NCBI GenBank assembly: GCA_946480825.1
Contig: CAMLLG010000013.1
Coordinates: forward strand, 1-64,000
Direction: 5' to 3'
Source of the DNA: an uncultured Lysobacteraceae bacterium
GTDB taxonomy: Bacteria > Pseudomonadota > Gammaproteobacteria > Xanthomonadales > Xanthomonadaceae
DNA length: 64,000 bases
Position 1 is the stretch's first letter. Each line of letters starts with the position of its first letter. Made by a program: the position numbers and the translations under genes. Below are positions 41,756-50,195 of the stretch, in pieces. Below the pieces are notes generated by a model, which worked only from the letters and a program-made list of their open reading frames with translations, was not told where the DNA came from and ran no database searches.

Positions 41756-42957
41756 TTGCGCAGCGGTTCCAGCACCAGGGTGATCGGGCGCTGGCGGCGC
41801 AAGGTGTAGCGGACCTGCATCAGCATCCCGCTGCGCAACCGCACGCGGGCCTCGTCGGCCGCGCGGCGGTCGGTGATCGACAGCAGCACCCGGAACGCGG
41901 GCGCCGGCAGTTCGCGCCCGTCGCCGAGCGCCTGCTGCACTTCGTGGGGCGCGGCCAGATCGTCGCTGATCCGCACGACGCGGGCGCCGAGCGTGCCGTA
42001 TTCGCCGTACGGCAACTGGTCGATCTCCAGCCGGACTTCGCTGCCCACCCGCACGAAGGCCCGGTCCTTCTCCGGCAGGAACGACACCACCTCCAGCGGT
42101 GCGCCGCCGGGGATGATCTTGCCCAGCGTCTGCCCCGGCCGGACATCGTCGCCCGGCTTCACCACGAGCGCTTCGATGACGCCGTCCTGCGGCGCCACCA
42201 CCCGCGTCTGCCGGCTCTCCAGCCGCATCGAATCCCGCCGCGACTGCGCGTTGTCCAGCGACTGCCGCCGCTGCCACAGTTCGGCCTCGCGCTGACTGCG
42301 CAACGCCGCGAGTTCCTGCTGGGCCAGCGCCAGCGATTGCCGGCTGCCGCCGAGGCGACGTTCCGCCTGCGCCACGGCCTCCTGCGCGTCGAGCACCGAG
42401 AACCGGCTGACAACCGAACTGCTTTCCAGCGACCGCATCGCTTCCAGCCGGCGTTGCAACACGCCGATCGAGGTGCGTTCGCTCTCGATCTGTTCGTTGA
42501 GGCGGTCGATGCGGGTCTGGGTTTCCGCGAGCTGGCGCTGATGCAGGCGGTCCTGCTGCCGCGACACCTCGCGGTAATCCGATTCGAGCAGCCCGGCCTC
42601 GCGCTCGGCCGCGAGCAGTTGTCCCTGCAATTGCGGCGAGTCGATCTGCAGCACGACATCGCCGGCCGCGACCGCCTCGCCGGAATGCCGCGGCACCGAT
42701 GCCACCGTGCCGGACACCTGGCTGACGAGCACGCGCACGCCGGTCGCCGGCCGCAGGATGCCGATCGCGCGCGTGTTGACTTCGATCGACCCCACGGTCG
42801 CAAAAACAATCGCCGTGACCAGCGCGGCGAGCAGCGCCCAGAGCAGGGCCCAGGTCCACGGCGGCGAGATGTCGACGCGGCGCAGGCTTTGTTCTCCGCG
42901 CAGCTGGTGCTCCCGCGCTTCCCTGCGGTACAGATCGTCGGCCGGAAGATCGTTCAT
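41743..42957 (-). CDS. HlyD-family adaptor for the lanthipeptide exporter, 404 aa
   Basis: This type 1 secretion-like adaptor has a cytoplasmic start (residues 1-32), one membrane helix (ALLWALLAALVTAIVFATVG), a lipoyl half GTVASVPRHSGEAVAAGDVV, a long coiled-coil hairpin (about 110-230, with QTRIDRLNEQIESER), a second lipoyl half (VVAPQDGVIEALVVKPGDDV) and the terminal HlyD barrel. Such adaptors join an inner-membrane ABC exporter to an outer-membrane channel. None is encoded in the window, so a general TolC protein would be needed. Its presence suggests true export across both membranes rather than release into the periplasm only. It starts five bases after lanM. Confidence 0.9.
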   Translation of the reverse strand: MNDLPADDLYRREAREHQLRGEQSLRRVDISPPWTWALLWALLAALVTAIVFATVGSIEVNTRAIGILRPATGVRVLVSQVSGTVASVPRHSGEAVAAGDVVLQIDSPQLQGQLLAAEREAGLLESDYREVSRQQDRLHQRQLAETQTRIDRLNEQIESERTSIGVLQRRLEAMRSLESSSVVSRFSVLDAQEAVAQAERRLGGSRQSLALAQQELAALRSQREAELWQRRQSLDNAQSRRDSMRLESRQTRVVAPQDGVIEALVVKPGDDVRPGQTLGKIIPGGAPLEVVSFLPEKDRAFVRVGSEVRLEIDQLPYGEYGTLGARVVRISDDLAAPHEVQQALGDGRELPAPAFRVLLSITDRRAADEARVRLRSGMLMQVRYTLRRQRPITLVLEPLRKWLD

Positions 42958-42962
42958 CGCCG

Positions 42963-45812
42963 TCACTCCGCGCAGGCGTGCGCCTCGACGGCGTCGCGGG
43001 CGGCGATGACGCCGTGGGCGCCGCCCGCGGGAAGCTTGCTGGTCCCGCACAGCACCGACGGCACCTGATGCATGCGCGCCAGGCGCAGGCATTGATAGCC
43101 GATGCCGGTGGCGCCGCTCATCATGCCGATCGGGAATGCCGCCGGCGCGAGCAGATCCGGGCCGTTGCGCTCCAGGCGGTCGAGCATGCCCGAGACGCGG
43201 TCCGGCAGATCGGGCACCGCGTCCTGGCCGAAGCATTCGTTGTAGCAGATGAGCAGTTCGAGGTTGCCGAAGCGCCCGAAGATCAGCGAATCGTTGCCGT
43301 CGAATCCCTGCGCCAGCGTGGTGCGCAGCGCGATCTCAAGTTCTTCGCGGATGCGCGGCGTGTCGATGCCCGCGCGCAGCATCGCCAGCCGCGCCAGCCC
43401 GATGCCCGGCGCGCCGTGCGCCCAGGCCATCGAGCGCCATGCCTGGCCCTGATTCGCCTTCATCACGTAATCGCGACGATCCTCCCAGTTGCCCGACGCC
43501 GGATCGAACAGCGTGCGTTCGTAGGCCAACGCGGACAGCGCGATGTCCCGGTATGCGGGATCGCCGCTGGCTTCGTACAGCCGCGCGAACGCCATGGCGA
43601 AGCCGGAGGCGCCGTGCGCCAGACCCGAGAGCGGCACTTCGCTGGTCACGCGCCAGGCGTATTCGTCGGCGCCGGGCCAGCGATGCGCGATCAGATGGGC
43701 CGCGCAGGCTTTCGCCAGTTCGAGCGCGCGTCGCGAGCCGCTGGCCAGATGCAGATCGCTGCACGCGAGCATGAAGCCCGCGGTGCCCTTGATGATGCTG
43801 AAATTGCGGTCTTTTTCGATCAGCGCGTCGAAGCGCGGATCGGCCAGCAACCGTTCGAGGTATTCCAGATCCTCGAAGCGGCTCTGCAACTGCGCCATCG
43901 CCGTCATCGCGTGGATCACGCTGCCCCAGCCCACGTACAGGCCGATGGCCTGGACCGCGGCGCCCGATTCGTCCAGCCGCCGCTTGAGGTGATGCAGGGC
44001 CTTGCGCGCCAGACCCATGTGTTCGTAGACGCCGGTGATCTGCGCCAGCTGCGAGAAGAACAGCGCTTCGCCCGGGATGCCGGAGTACAGGTCGTAAAAC
44101 GCGGGGATGAGTTCGAAATCGCTGTTGTCCAGCGACCGGGTCAGATACACCAGCCAGCTCGCCGATGTCTCGTCGACGTGCATCTGCTCGCGGAGCATCG
44201 CGGCGATCGTCGACGCCTGCGCGACCAGGCGCTGCTCCAGCGGCAGTGCGCCGTCGGCGGCGGCGCGCAGTTGCGCGCGTGCGCGGCCTTCGGCGCTGGC
44301 GCGGGCGGAGTGCGTGATGAACGCATTGCCGATGATCCACAACTGCCGCCCGAGATCTTCGGACGACAGCATCGCGAGCTTGCGCCGCGTCGTTTCCATC
44401 CCGCTGCGCTTGAAGAAATCGGGGATGCAGCCGTCGTCCGCGTACCACAGGTCGCGCCCGTCGGCGGCGGCGGTGAACATCGGCACGTCGCCGCGATGCA
44501 GATCGGCGATCTCGTGTTCGACGAAGCGCGCCGCGGCCGGATTGTCCTCGACCGCCAGCCGCAACAGCGCGTAGTGATCCGCGGTCGCCGTCAGCGACGC
44601 CATCAATTGCGGATGCCGCGCCTCTTCCAGCAGATGTCCGTACGCCGCGGTATGCCGGAACAGCACGCGCACCTGATCGTTCGCGCAGGCCTCGACCAGT
44701 GCGGAAAATTCCGCCGGATGCGCCAGGATCGCGCGGTAGACGTGTTCGAAACCGCGCTTCAGATGCGCGGCGTGCTCGGCCTGGATACCGATCCTGACGC
44801 CGTCCAGCACAGGCAGGTTGGCGGCGCCGTCGAGGACGCCGCGCCTGCGCACCAGCGCCCAGCTGTCGTCCTCGTTGCGCGTCAGTTCGAGATTCTCGAG
44901 CCCGAACTGGCCGCTCGCGTCCGAAAGTCCGCTGATCTCCGGGATGTTGCCCGCCGCCGCCAATCGGTTGGGCAGCATGCCCACCGCGAGCACGGACGCA
45001 TCGAGAGGCGCGTCGGCATCGACGCCGAGGAACGGGCAGAAGAAGGATTCGAGGTCGATCAGCACCGGATGATCGCCGACCGCGATGATGTTCTCGTAGT
45101 GGAAATCGTTGCCTTCCAGCACGTACAGCAACGCCAGCAGGCTGCCCATGCGGTAATAGAAGCGGTCGACGCCGGCGGCATCGGCGCAGGGCGCTGCTTC
45201 GACGAATTCGACCCATCCGTATCCGTCCATCTCCAGATGCGCGGGCACCCGCAGATCGACGCCGCCGCGCCGGCCGGCCCAGTCCAGGATCTGACGGAAA
45301 TGCGTGTCGATCGAGAGACTGCGGGGTTTGTATGCGAGCTTTCTGCCGTCGCGGAATTCGAGGATCGCCACGCTGCGTCCGCCGCGATGGTGGTCGCCTT
45401 GTCCGAAGCGGATCGTTTCGATCTCGGGCGCCCCGCCATCCGGCAACAGCCGTGTGCGGATGAGGTCCGCGTCGCGCGCATAGCGTTCGGCGATCGCGCA
45501 GGCCTGTTCGAGCCAACCGTCGCACACGTTCCCGATGGCGCCGCGCATGACCGGATAGCGCTCGTGCAGATAGGCGCGGATCTCGGGTTGCCGCAGCGAT
45601 GCGCAGAAATCGTCGAAGCGCACCTGCGATTCGATCAGCTTGTACTGCGCCATCAAAATCTTGTGCGTCACCATGAACAGCCGGCGCATCAGATTGGCTT
45701 CGCATGCGGCAAGCCATGCGTGGGCATCGGTGCCGGCGACGCGTGCGAGGAACGCCTGCCGGGAGGCTTCCGCCTGGTCCTCGAAGAACCATGCGAGCTG
45801 TTTCAATTCCAT
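42963..45812 (-). CDS. lanM: Class II lanthipeptide synthetase LanM with altered cyclase zinc site, 949 aa
   Basis: The N-terminal dehydratase (lipid-kinase-like, DUF4135) is intact in its key segments: LAYKPRSLSID (161-169), NDFHYENII (235-243), VLIDLESFF (250-258), VRVLFRHT with R386 and T388, and GDVPMF (441-446). The C-terminal LanC half keeps LAHGASGF (731-738) and MMSGATGIGY, but the three zinc ligands are changed: WAHG (797-800) instead of WCxG, and LIFG (843-846) instead of LCHG. Dehydration is therefore expected, while zinc-assisted cyclisation is doubtful. The start at 45812 begins at the family N-terminus; an ATG at 45857 exists. It lies 127 bp after the precursor gene, across a stable hairpin. 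Confidence 0.93.
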   Translation of the reverse strand: MELKQLAWFFEDQAEASRQAFLARVAGTDAHAWLAACEANLMRRLFMVTHKILMAQYKLIESQVRFDDFCASLRQPEIRAYLHERYPVMRGAIGNVCDGWLEQACAIAERYARDADLIRTRLLPDGGAPEIETIRFGQGDHHRGGRSVAILEFRDGRKLAYKPRSLSIDTHFRQILDWAGRRGGVDLRVPAHLEMDGYGWVEFVEAAPCADAAGVDRFYYRMGSLLALLYVLEGNDFHYENIIAVGDHPVLIDLESFFCPFLGVDADAPLDASVLAVGMLPNRLAAAGNIPEISGLSDASGQFGLENLELTRNEDDSWALVRRRGVLDGAANLPVLDGVRIGIQAEHAAHLKRGFEHVYRAILAHPAEFSALVEACANDQVRVLFRHTAAYGHLLEEARHPQLMASLTATADHYALLRLAVEDNPAAARFVEHEIADLHRGDVPMFTAAADGRDLWYADDGCIPDFFKRSGMETTRRKLAMLSSEDLGRQLWIIGNAFITHSARASAEGRARAQLRAAADGALPLEQRLVAQASTIAAMLREQMHVDETSASWLVYLTRSLDNSDFELIPAFYDLYSGIPGEALFFSQLAQITGVYEHMGLARKALHHLKRRLDESGAAVQAIGLYVGWGSVIHAMTAMAQLQSRFEDLEYLERLLADPRFDALIEKDRNFSIIKGTAGFMLACSDLHLASGSRRALELAKACAAHLIAHRWPGADEYAWRVTSEVPLSGLAHGASGFAMAFARLYEASGDPAYRDIALSALAYERTLFDPASGNWEDRRDYVMKANQGQAWRSMAWAHGAPGIGLARLAMLRAGIDTPRIREELEIALRTTLAQGFDGNDSLIFGRFGNLELLICYNECFGQDAVPDLPDRVSGMLDRLERNGPDLLAPAAFPIGMMSGATGIGYQCLRLARMHQVPSVLCGTSKLPAGGAHGVIAARDAVEAHACAE

Positions 45813-45898
45813 TGTTCTGCGCTCTGCTGTCCATGGTGCGCCGGTGCGATGCGGCACCGGTGCCGGCGAAACCGTTTCGTGGGGCCCTCGCGGCGCGA

Positions 45899-45926
45899 GA
45901 TGAGGGACGGAACTCCGTCCCTCATC
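45899..45926 (-). promoter_or_regulatory. Stable hairpin between lanA and lanM
   Basis: A perfect 13-bp stem, GATGAGGGACGGA with TCCGTCCCTCATC, encloses a two-base AC loop. There is no T-run on either side, so it is not a normal terminator. Between a precursor and its synthetase such hairpins often reduce read-through or protect the precursor mRNA, which would give more peptide than enzyme. Confidence 0.65.
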
Positions 45927-45939
45927 CTGCCTCAGATGC

Positions 45940-46146
45940 TTACCAAGGCCAGCAGGACGTCCCGCCGTTGCATTCGCCGCTGATCGTGCAGAAGAAGCCC
46001 GAGGAGAATTCCGGGGCCAGCGCTTGCGCGCCGCCGCCGATCTGGCGGAGCAGGTTCTCGTCGACGACCGGCGTGCCGACGATGTTGTTCATCGAATCGC
46101 TGCCTTCCGACTGCTTCCATGTGTTCAAGATCGAATTCGTATCCAT
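45940..46146 (-). CDS. lanA: Class II lanthipeptide precursor (lacticin 481/mersacidin-like), 68 aa
   Basis: The leader (about residues 1-39) is acidic and helical (MDTNSILNTWKQSEGSDSMN, then VVDENLLRQIGGGA), with a double-glycine-type site for the C39 peptidase. Cleavage after G38, G39 or A40 is possible. The core carries three cysteines (C53, C59, C65) and six Ser/Thr (S48, S49, T54, S56, T63, S64). CTISGEC (53-59) is the motif CTxTxEC that binds lipid II in the lacticin 481/mersacidin group (TISHEC in lacticin 481). The end is rich in aromatics (SCWPW). AAGGA stands seven bases before the ATG, which decides the start. It is the only precursor in the cluster. Confidence 0.92.
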   Translation of the reverse strand: MDTNSILNTWKQSEGSDSMNNIVGTPVVDENLLRQIGGGAQALAPEFSSGFFCTISGECNGGTSCWPW

Positions 46147-46220
46147 ATCAATATCCTTTTGTGGCATTGCGTGATTGGTAAACGCGGTTGCGCCGAGCGC
46201 CATCGATGCTCGGCCGACCG

Positions 46221-46250
46221 ACCGTACACGCACGAATCCGGCATTGTCAA
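46221..46250 (-). promoter_or_regulatory. Probable sigma-70 promoter of the lanthipeptide operon
   Basis: The minus strand has a perfect -35 TTGACA (46250-46245), an 18-bp spacer and TACGGT as a weak -10 (46226-46221). Transcription would start near 46213, giving a leader of about 65 bases before lanA. The -10 matches the consensus at only three or four positions, so an activator may help. Confidence 0.5.
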
Positions 46251-46711
46251 CAAGACGCTGTCGGCATGATGCGATGTGTGCTGCATGTCATCGATGAACG
46301 CGATCTCGTCGTCGGTTCGGCGCGCATCGCCGCGACATGATGGCGATCGACGGCATGCGCGGATCGTCGATGGCGCGGCAAGTCGCCTTGGTTTCCGCAG
46401 AACGCGCTACGTCGCGCGTCGAATCGCGCATCGTGGCGTTCGGTGCGCCGCATTCGCGCGATGGATATTCGATCGATCGCCGTTTCGCGATGCGCGAGGT
46501 TCGCATTCGAATCGATGTCCGCATGCGTCGCGGATGCATCGGGTTGATATTTTTCGCGGTTCGAAAAGAGATCGATGCCCGGCGAGCGGTGCGATGCCCC
46601 GACCATGCGTCGATGCGTCGCCGCGGCCCGTGAATGCGCGTCGCGTGATGCGACCGTCATCGAACCTTCCGCGGTCAGCGTGTCGATGAGATCTTCGCGG
46701 GCCTGCGTCGC
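46251..46711. other. 460-bp gene-free region upstream of lanA
   Basis: I find no credible gene. Short frames occur on both strands but have the composition of noise. The DNA is unusually rich in CGAT, ATCG and GCATG words, giving many small palindromes (ATCGAT, GCGATCGA, GCATGC). This is unlike the flanking coding DNA and may be regulatory or the remnant of a transferred segment. Confidence 0.4.
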
Positions 46712-47071
46712 TCACGGTGCGAACGTCAATTCGTACGATGTATGGAACGCCTTGCCCGTGGCCACGGGCAGCCGTGCGGTCGCGAGCTGGTCTTCCATGC
46801 AGATGCCGAACGCCGATTCGCCCTTGCGCCAGACGTTCGTCGGCAGACCGTTTCTGTCCACCTGCACCACGATCGTCACCGGCGCGCCACGGGCGGGCGC
46901 CGGGCCGCACAACAGCAGGGCGGCTTCCAGCGCTCTGGACTGCGCTTCGACCAGCGCGGCGCTGTCCTTCGGCAACAGCAGGGCTTCGTATTCGTCCGCG
47001 CGCGCCTTCGCTTCCGCGTAGGACGGCGCGACGGTGGCCAGTTGCGCCATGAGCATCGAAGCGAAAAGCAT
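46712..47071 (-). CDS. Hypothetical secreted protein with TonB-C-like end, 119 aa
   Basis: A short hydrophobic N-terminus (LFASMLMAQLATVAPSYA) looks like a signal peptide, followed by a helical EAKARADEYEALLLPKD stretch. The C-terminal segment TIVVQVDRNGLPTNVWRKG, followed by a single C in GICMEDQLATARLP, has the layout of the TonB C-terminal/AgmX-like fold. I cannot assign a function. GGGAG lies eight bases before the ATG. The gene stands alone between the lanthipeptide control region and a divergent small membrane gene, and may be unrelated to the cluster. Confidence 0.65.
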   Translation of the reverse strand: MLFASMLMAQLATVAPSYAEAKARADEYEALLLPKDSAALVEAQSRALEAALLLCGPAPARGAPVTIVVQVDRNGLPTNVWRKGESAFGICMEDQLATARLPVATGKAFHTSYELTFAP

Positions 47072-47229
47072 GCGCGTGTCTCCCGTCTGTCGCGGCGATC
47101 CCGTCGGGATCGCGATGCCGGGATGATCGCATGAAGCGTCGCATCGACCGCCGCGGGTCTTAAGCCGTGAGACAGGACATGCCGAGACTGGTTCCGGTCC
47201 CTTCGGACCGTTCCCTTCGGAGTCCTGCC

Positions 47230-47541
47230 ATGTCGATGCGTTCCGCGAGTCGCGCTTCTCTTCCGGCCTCCCTCCTCGAACAGAGCCTGCTGGGCGCGGT
47301 CGCGCTCGGACTGGTGGCGATGCTGTCGTTCCCCGCGATGCGCGGCGCCGGCGAAACCCTGGGCTGGCTGCCGTTCTGGTTGCTGGCCCTGCCGCTGACC
47401 GCCTGGGCGACCGCACGCCTGTTGCGGCTTCGGGACGCGGCCGCGCTCGCGGCGCGGCCTTCGGCGCGGTTGCATCGGCTGGCGCCGATCCGTCCCCGCG
47501 CCGATGCGGGCGAACCGCACACGCTGCGCCGTGCCGCATGA
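47230..47541 (+). CDS. Small membrane protein, 103 aa
   Basis: Two hydrophobic helices (LLGAVALGLVAMLSF and GWLPFWLLALPLTAWATARLL) lie between a Ser/Arg-rich N-terminus and an Arg/Ala-rich C-terminus. GGAG is eight bases before the ATG at 47230. No family is recognised. The frame is clean and shows the third-position GC bias of a real gene, but its small size leaves some doubt. Confidence 0.6.
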   Translation: MSMRSASRASLPASLLEQSLLGAVALGLVAMLSFPAMRGAGETLGWLPFWLLALPLTAWATARLLRLRDAAALAARPSARLHRLAPIRPRADAGEPHTLRRAA

Positions 47542-47723
47542 GGGAAGCGTGCCGGGCGGACGGCCCCGCACGGCCGGGCCTCCGGGCATCGGGGCTTCGA
47601 AGCGACGGGCAGGCCCCGTCTCCGCACGCCGGGACTTCCGTTCGCGGGAGGCCCGCGCGGCGGAGGCGGGGCCGGCTGCGCTGTGCTAGCGTGACGGCCC
47701 CGCCGCCACTGCCCGGACCCCGC

Positions 47724-49874
47724 ATGTCATCGTCCCCGCATGTCCGCCTCGCCGTGGGCCTCGCCCTCGGTTGCGCCACGACCCTCATCGCTGCAGGCTC
47801 TCTGGCCGATGCCCGCGCCGCCGCCCCCGCCGCCAAGCCCATGACCCAGACCACCGCACCGGAAGACCCCTACCTCTGGCTGGAAGCCGTCGAGGACGCC
47901 AAGGCGCTGGACTGGGTGCGCGAGCGCAACGCCAAGTCCGAAGCCGAAATCGCCAGCACGCCGGAGTTCCAGAAACTCGAAGGCGACCTGCGCGCGATCC
48001 TCGATTCCGACGCGCGCATTCCCGCGGTGCAGAAGATCGGCACGTATTACTACAATTTCTGGCGCGACAAGGCGCAGCCGCGCGGTGTCTGGCGGCGCAC
48101 GACGCTGGCCGAATACCGCAAATCCGATCCGCAGTGGGAAACCGTGATCGACCTCGACGCGCTGAACGCCGCCGAGAAGGAAAACTGGGTGTGGCACGGC
48201 GCCGAATGCCTCAAGCCGCAGTACCAGCGCTGTCTGATCGCGCTCTCGCGCGGCGGCGCCGACGCCGACGTGACCCGCGAATTCGACCTCGAGACCAAGA
48301 CCTGGGTCGAGGGCGGTTTCTTCCGCCCCGAAGCCAAGGGCGGTCTGCAGTGGATCGACCGCGACACCGTCTATGTCTACACCGATTTCGGCCAGGGCAC
48401 GATGACCGAATCCGGCTATCCGCGCGTGGTGAAGGAATGGAAGCGCGGCACGCCGATCGAATCGGCCAAGGTCGTGTACGAAGGCAAGCCGGGCGACATG
48501 TACATCGCCGCGTATCGCGATCTCACCCCGGGTTACGAGCGCGATTTCGTCTCCCGCACGATCGCCTTCTACAACGATGAACTCCTTCTGCGCGGCAAGG
48601 ACGGCAAGCTGGTCAAGATCGACGTGCCGAACTCGGCCAACAAGTCCGTGCACAATCAATGGATGTCGCTCGAACTGCGCGAGCCCTGGACCCTGAAGGA
48701 GCGCACCTACGAGGCCGGTTCGCTGCTGGTGATCGACTTCGACAAGTTCATGGCCGGCAGCCGCGACTTCGACGTGGTGTTCACGCCGGACGAGCACACC
48801 TCGCTCTCCGGTCACGCCTGGACCAGGAATCACCTCGTGCTGACCCTGCTCAACGACGTGAAGAGCAAGGTGCGGGTCATGACCCCGCTGGGCGAAGGCG
48901 GCTGGCGCCAGAGCCTGCTCACCGGCGCACCGTCGGTGGGCACCGTGAGCGTGAGCCCGGTCGATCCCGACGGCAACGATCTGCTGTGGATGACGACCAG
49001 CGATTTCCTCACGCCGACCGCGATGTCGCTGGTGGATATCGGCAAGCAGCCGGAAAAGCTGAAGTCGATGCCGGCGTTCTTCGAGGCCGACGGTCTCGTC
49101 GCCGAGCAGCAGTTCGCGACCTCGAAGGACGGCACCAGGATCCCGTACTTCATCGTCCGTCCCAAGCACATGAAGATGGACGGCAGCACCCCGACCCTGC
49201 TCTGGGGCTACGGCGGTTTCGAAGTGTCGTACACCGCGACCTACACCGCGATGGCCGGCCGCGGCTGGCTGCAGAACGGCGGTGTCTACGTGCTGGCGAA
49301 CATCCGCGGCGGCGGCGAGTACGGTCCGCGCTGGCATCAGGCCGCGCTCAAGGCCAATCGCCACAAGGCCTATGAGGATTTCGCGGCGGTCGCCGAAGAT
49401 CTGTTCGCGCGCAAGATCACCTCGCCGCAGCATCTCGGCGCGCAGGGCGGCAGCAACGGCGGCCTGCTGATGGGCAACATGATCACCCAGTACCCGCATC
49501 TGTTCGGCGCGATCGTCTGCCAGGTGCCGCTGCTCGACATGAAGCGCTACAGCCATCTGCTGGCCGGTGCGTCGTGGATGGCCGAATACGGCGATCCGGA
49601 TACCAGGGACTGGGAGTTCATCAAGACCTTCTCGCCGTACCACCTGCTGAAGGACGGCGCCAAATATCCGCCGGTGCTGTTCACCACGTCCACCCGCGAC
49701 GACCGTGTCCATCCGGGCCACGCCCGCAAGATGATGGCGAAGATGGAAGCGATGGGCGCCGACGTGCGCTACTACGAGAACATCGAAGGCGGTCATGGCG
49801 GTGCGGCCAACAACCAGCAGGAAGCGCACATGCGCGCGCTGGCCTACACGTTCCTGTGGCAGAAGCTGAAATGA
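47724..49874 (+). CDS. Prolyl oligopeptidase family serine peptidase (S9), 716 aa
   Basis: A signal peptide (about residues 8-32) exports it. An N-terminal segment DPYLWLEAVEDAKALDWVRE is the classical start of the S9A beta-propeller part. The C-terminal hydrolase domain has GGGEYGPRWHQA, the nucleophile in GGSNGG (serine near residue 575), the aspartate in STRDDRVHPGHARKM and the histidine in GGHGGAANNQQ. These give a complete triad. The enzyme should cleave short proline-containing peptides in the periplasm. A strong terminator follows, so the gene is probably monocistronic. Confidence 0.95.
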   Translation: MSSSPHVRLAVGLALGCATTLIAAGSLADARAAAPAAKPMTQTTAPEDPYLWLEAVEDAKALDWVRERNAKSEAEIASTPEFQKLEGDLRAILDSDARIPAVQKIGTYYYNFWRDKAQPRGVWRRTTLAEYRKSDPQWETVIDLDALNAAEKENWVWHGAECLKPQYQRCLIALSRGGADADVTREFDLETKTWVEGGFFRPEAKGGLQWIDRDTVYVYTDFGQGTMTESGYPRVVKEWKRGTPIESAKVVYEGKPGDMYIAAYRDLTPGYERDFVSRTIAFYNDELLLRGKDGKLVKIDVPNSANKSVHNQWMSLELREPWTLKERTYEAGSLLVIDFDKFMAGSRDFDVVFTPDEHTSLSGHAWTRNHLVLTLLNDVKSKVRVMTPLGEGGWRQSLLTGAPSVGTVSVSPVDPDGNDLLWMTTSDFLTPTAMSLVDIGKQPEKLKSMPAFFEADGLVAEQQFATSKDGTRIPYFIVRPKHMKMDGSTPTLLWGYGGFEVSYTATYTAMAGRGWLQNGGVYVLANIRGGGEYGPRWHQAALKANRHKAYEDFAAVAEDLFARKITSPQHLGAQGGSNGGLLMGNMITQYPHLFGAIVCQVPLLDMKRYSHLLAGASWMAEYGDPDTRDWEFIKTFSPYHLLKDGAKYPPVLFTTSTRDDRVHPGHARKMMAKMEAMGADVRYYENIEGGHGGAANNQQEAHMRALAYTFLWQKLK

Positions 49875-49933
49875 CGCAGGGCGGGCGCAGCCCGCCGTCG
49901 CGAAGTCGATCCGCTTCGCGCATCGACCGACAT

Positions 49934-49966
49934 CACGAGGCGGCCATTGGCCGCCTCGTGCTTTTT
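49934..49966 (+). terminator. Rho-independent terminator after the S9 peptidase gene
   Basis: A perfect 12-bp stem (CACGAGGCGGCC/GGCCGCCTCGTG) with an ATT loop is followed by CTTTTT. The remaining DNA between this gene and the next CDS (49875-50195) holds a further small GCGGGC repeat and nothing gene-like. Confidence 0.92.
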
Positions 49967-50195
49967 CGGGTGCGCCCGCGGTTGATGCCCGCCCCGTGCG
50001 TCTTCGCGCGATCGGTCCGCGCGATCGGCCCGCCTGATGCGTTCGCGGGATCCGCGCGTACGACCTGTCGACGCGCATCGCGATCGTGCAGACTGTGGCC
50101 GGGCAACGCAGGATGCGCCGCGCGATGTCATCGCGCTCCCCCGGGTGCGGCCAAGGCCCTCGCAGTTCCATCGACCCGCACCCAAGGAGCGCACC

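Noticed and set aside
46247..46660. Overlapping ORFs on both strands upstream of lanA as a possible regulator gene
   Set aside because: No ribosome site and no domain, with Arg/His/Ser-rich noise composition; treated as non-coding.
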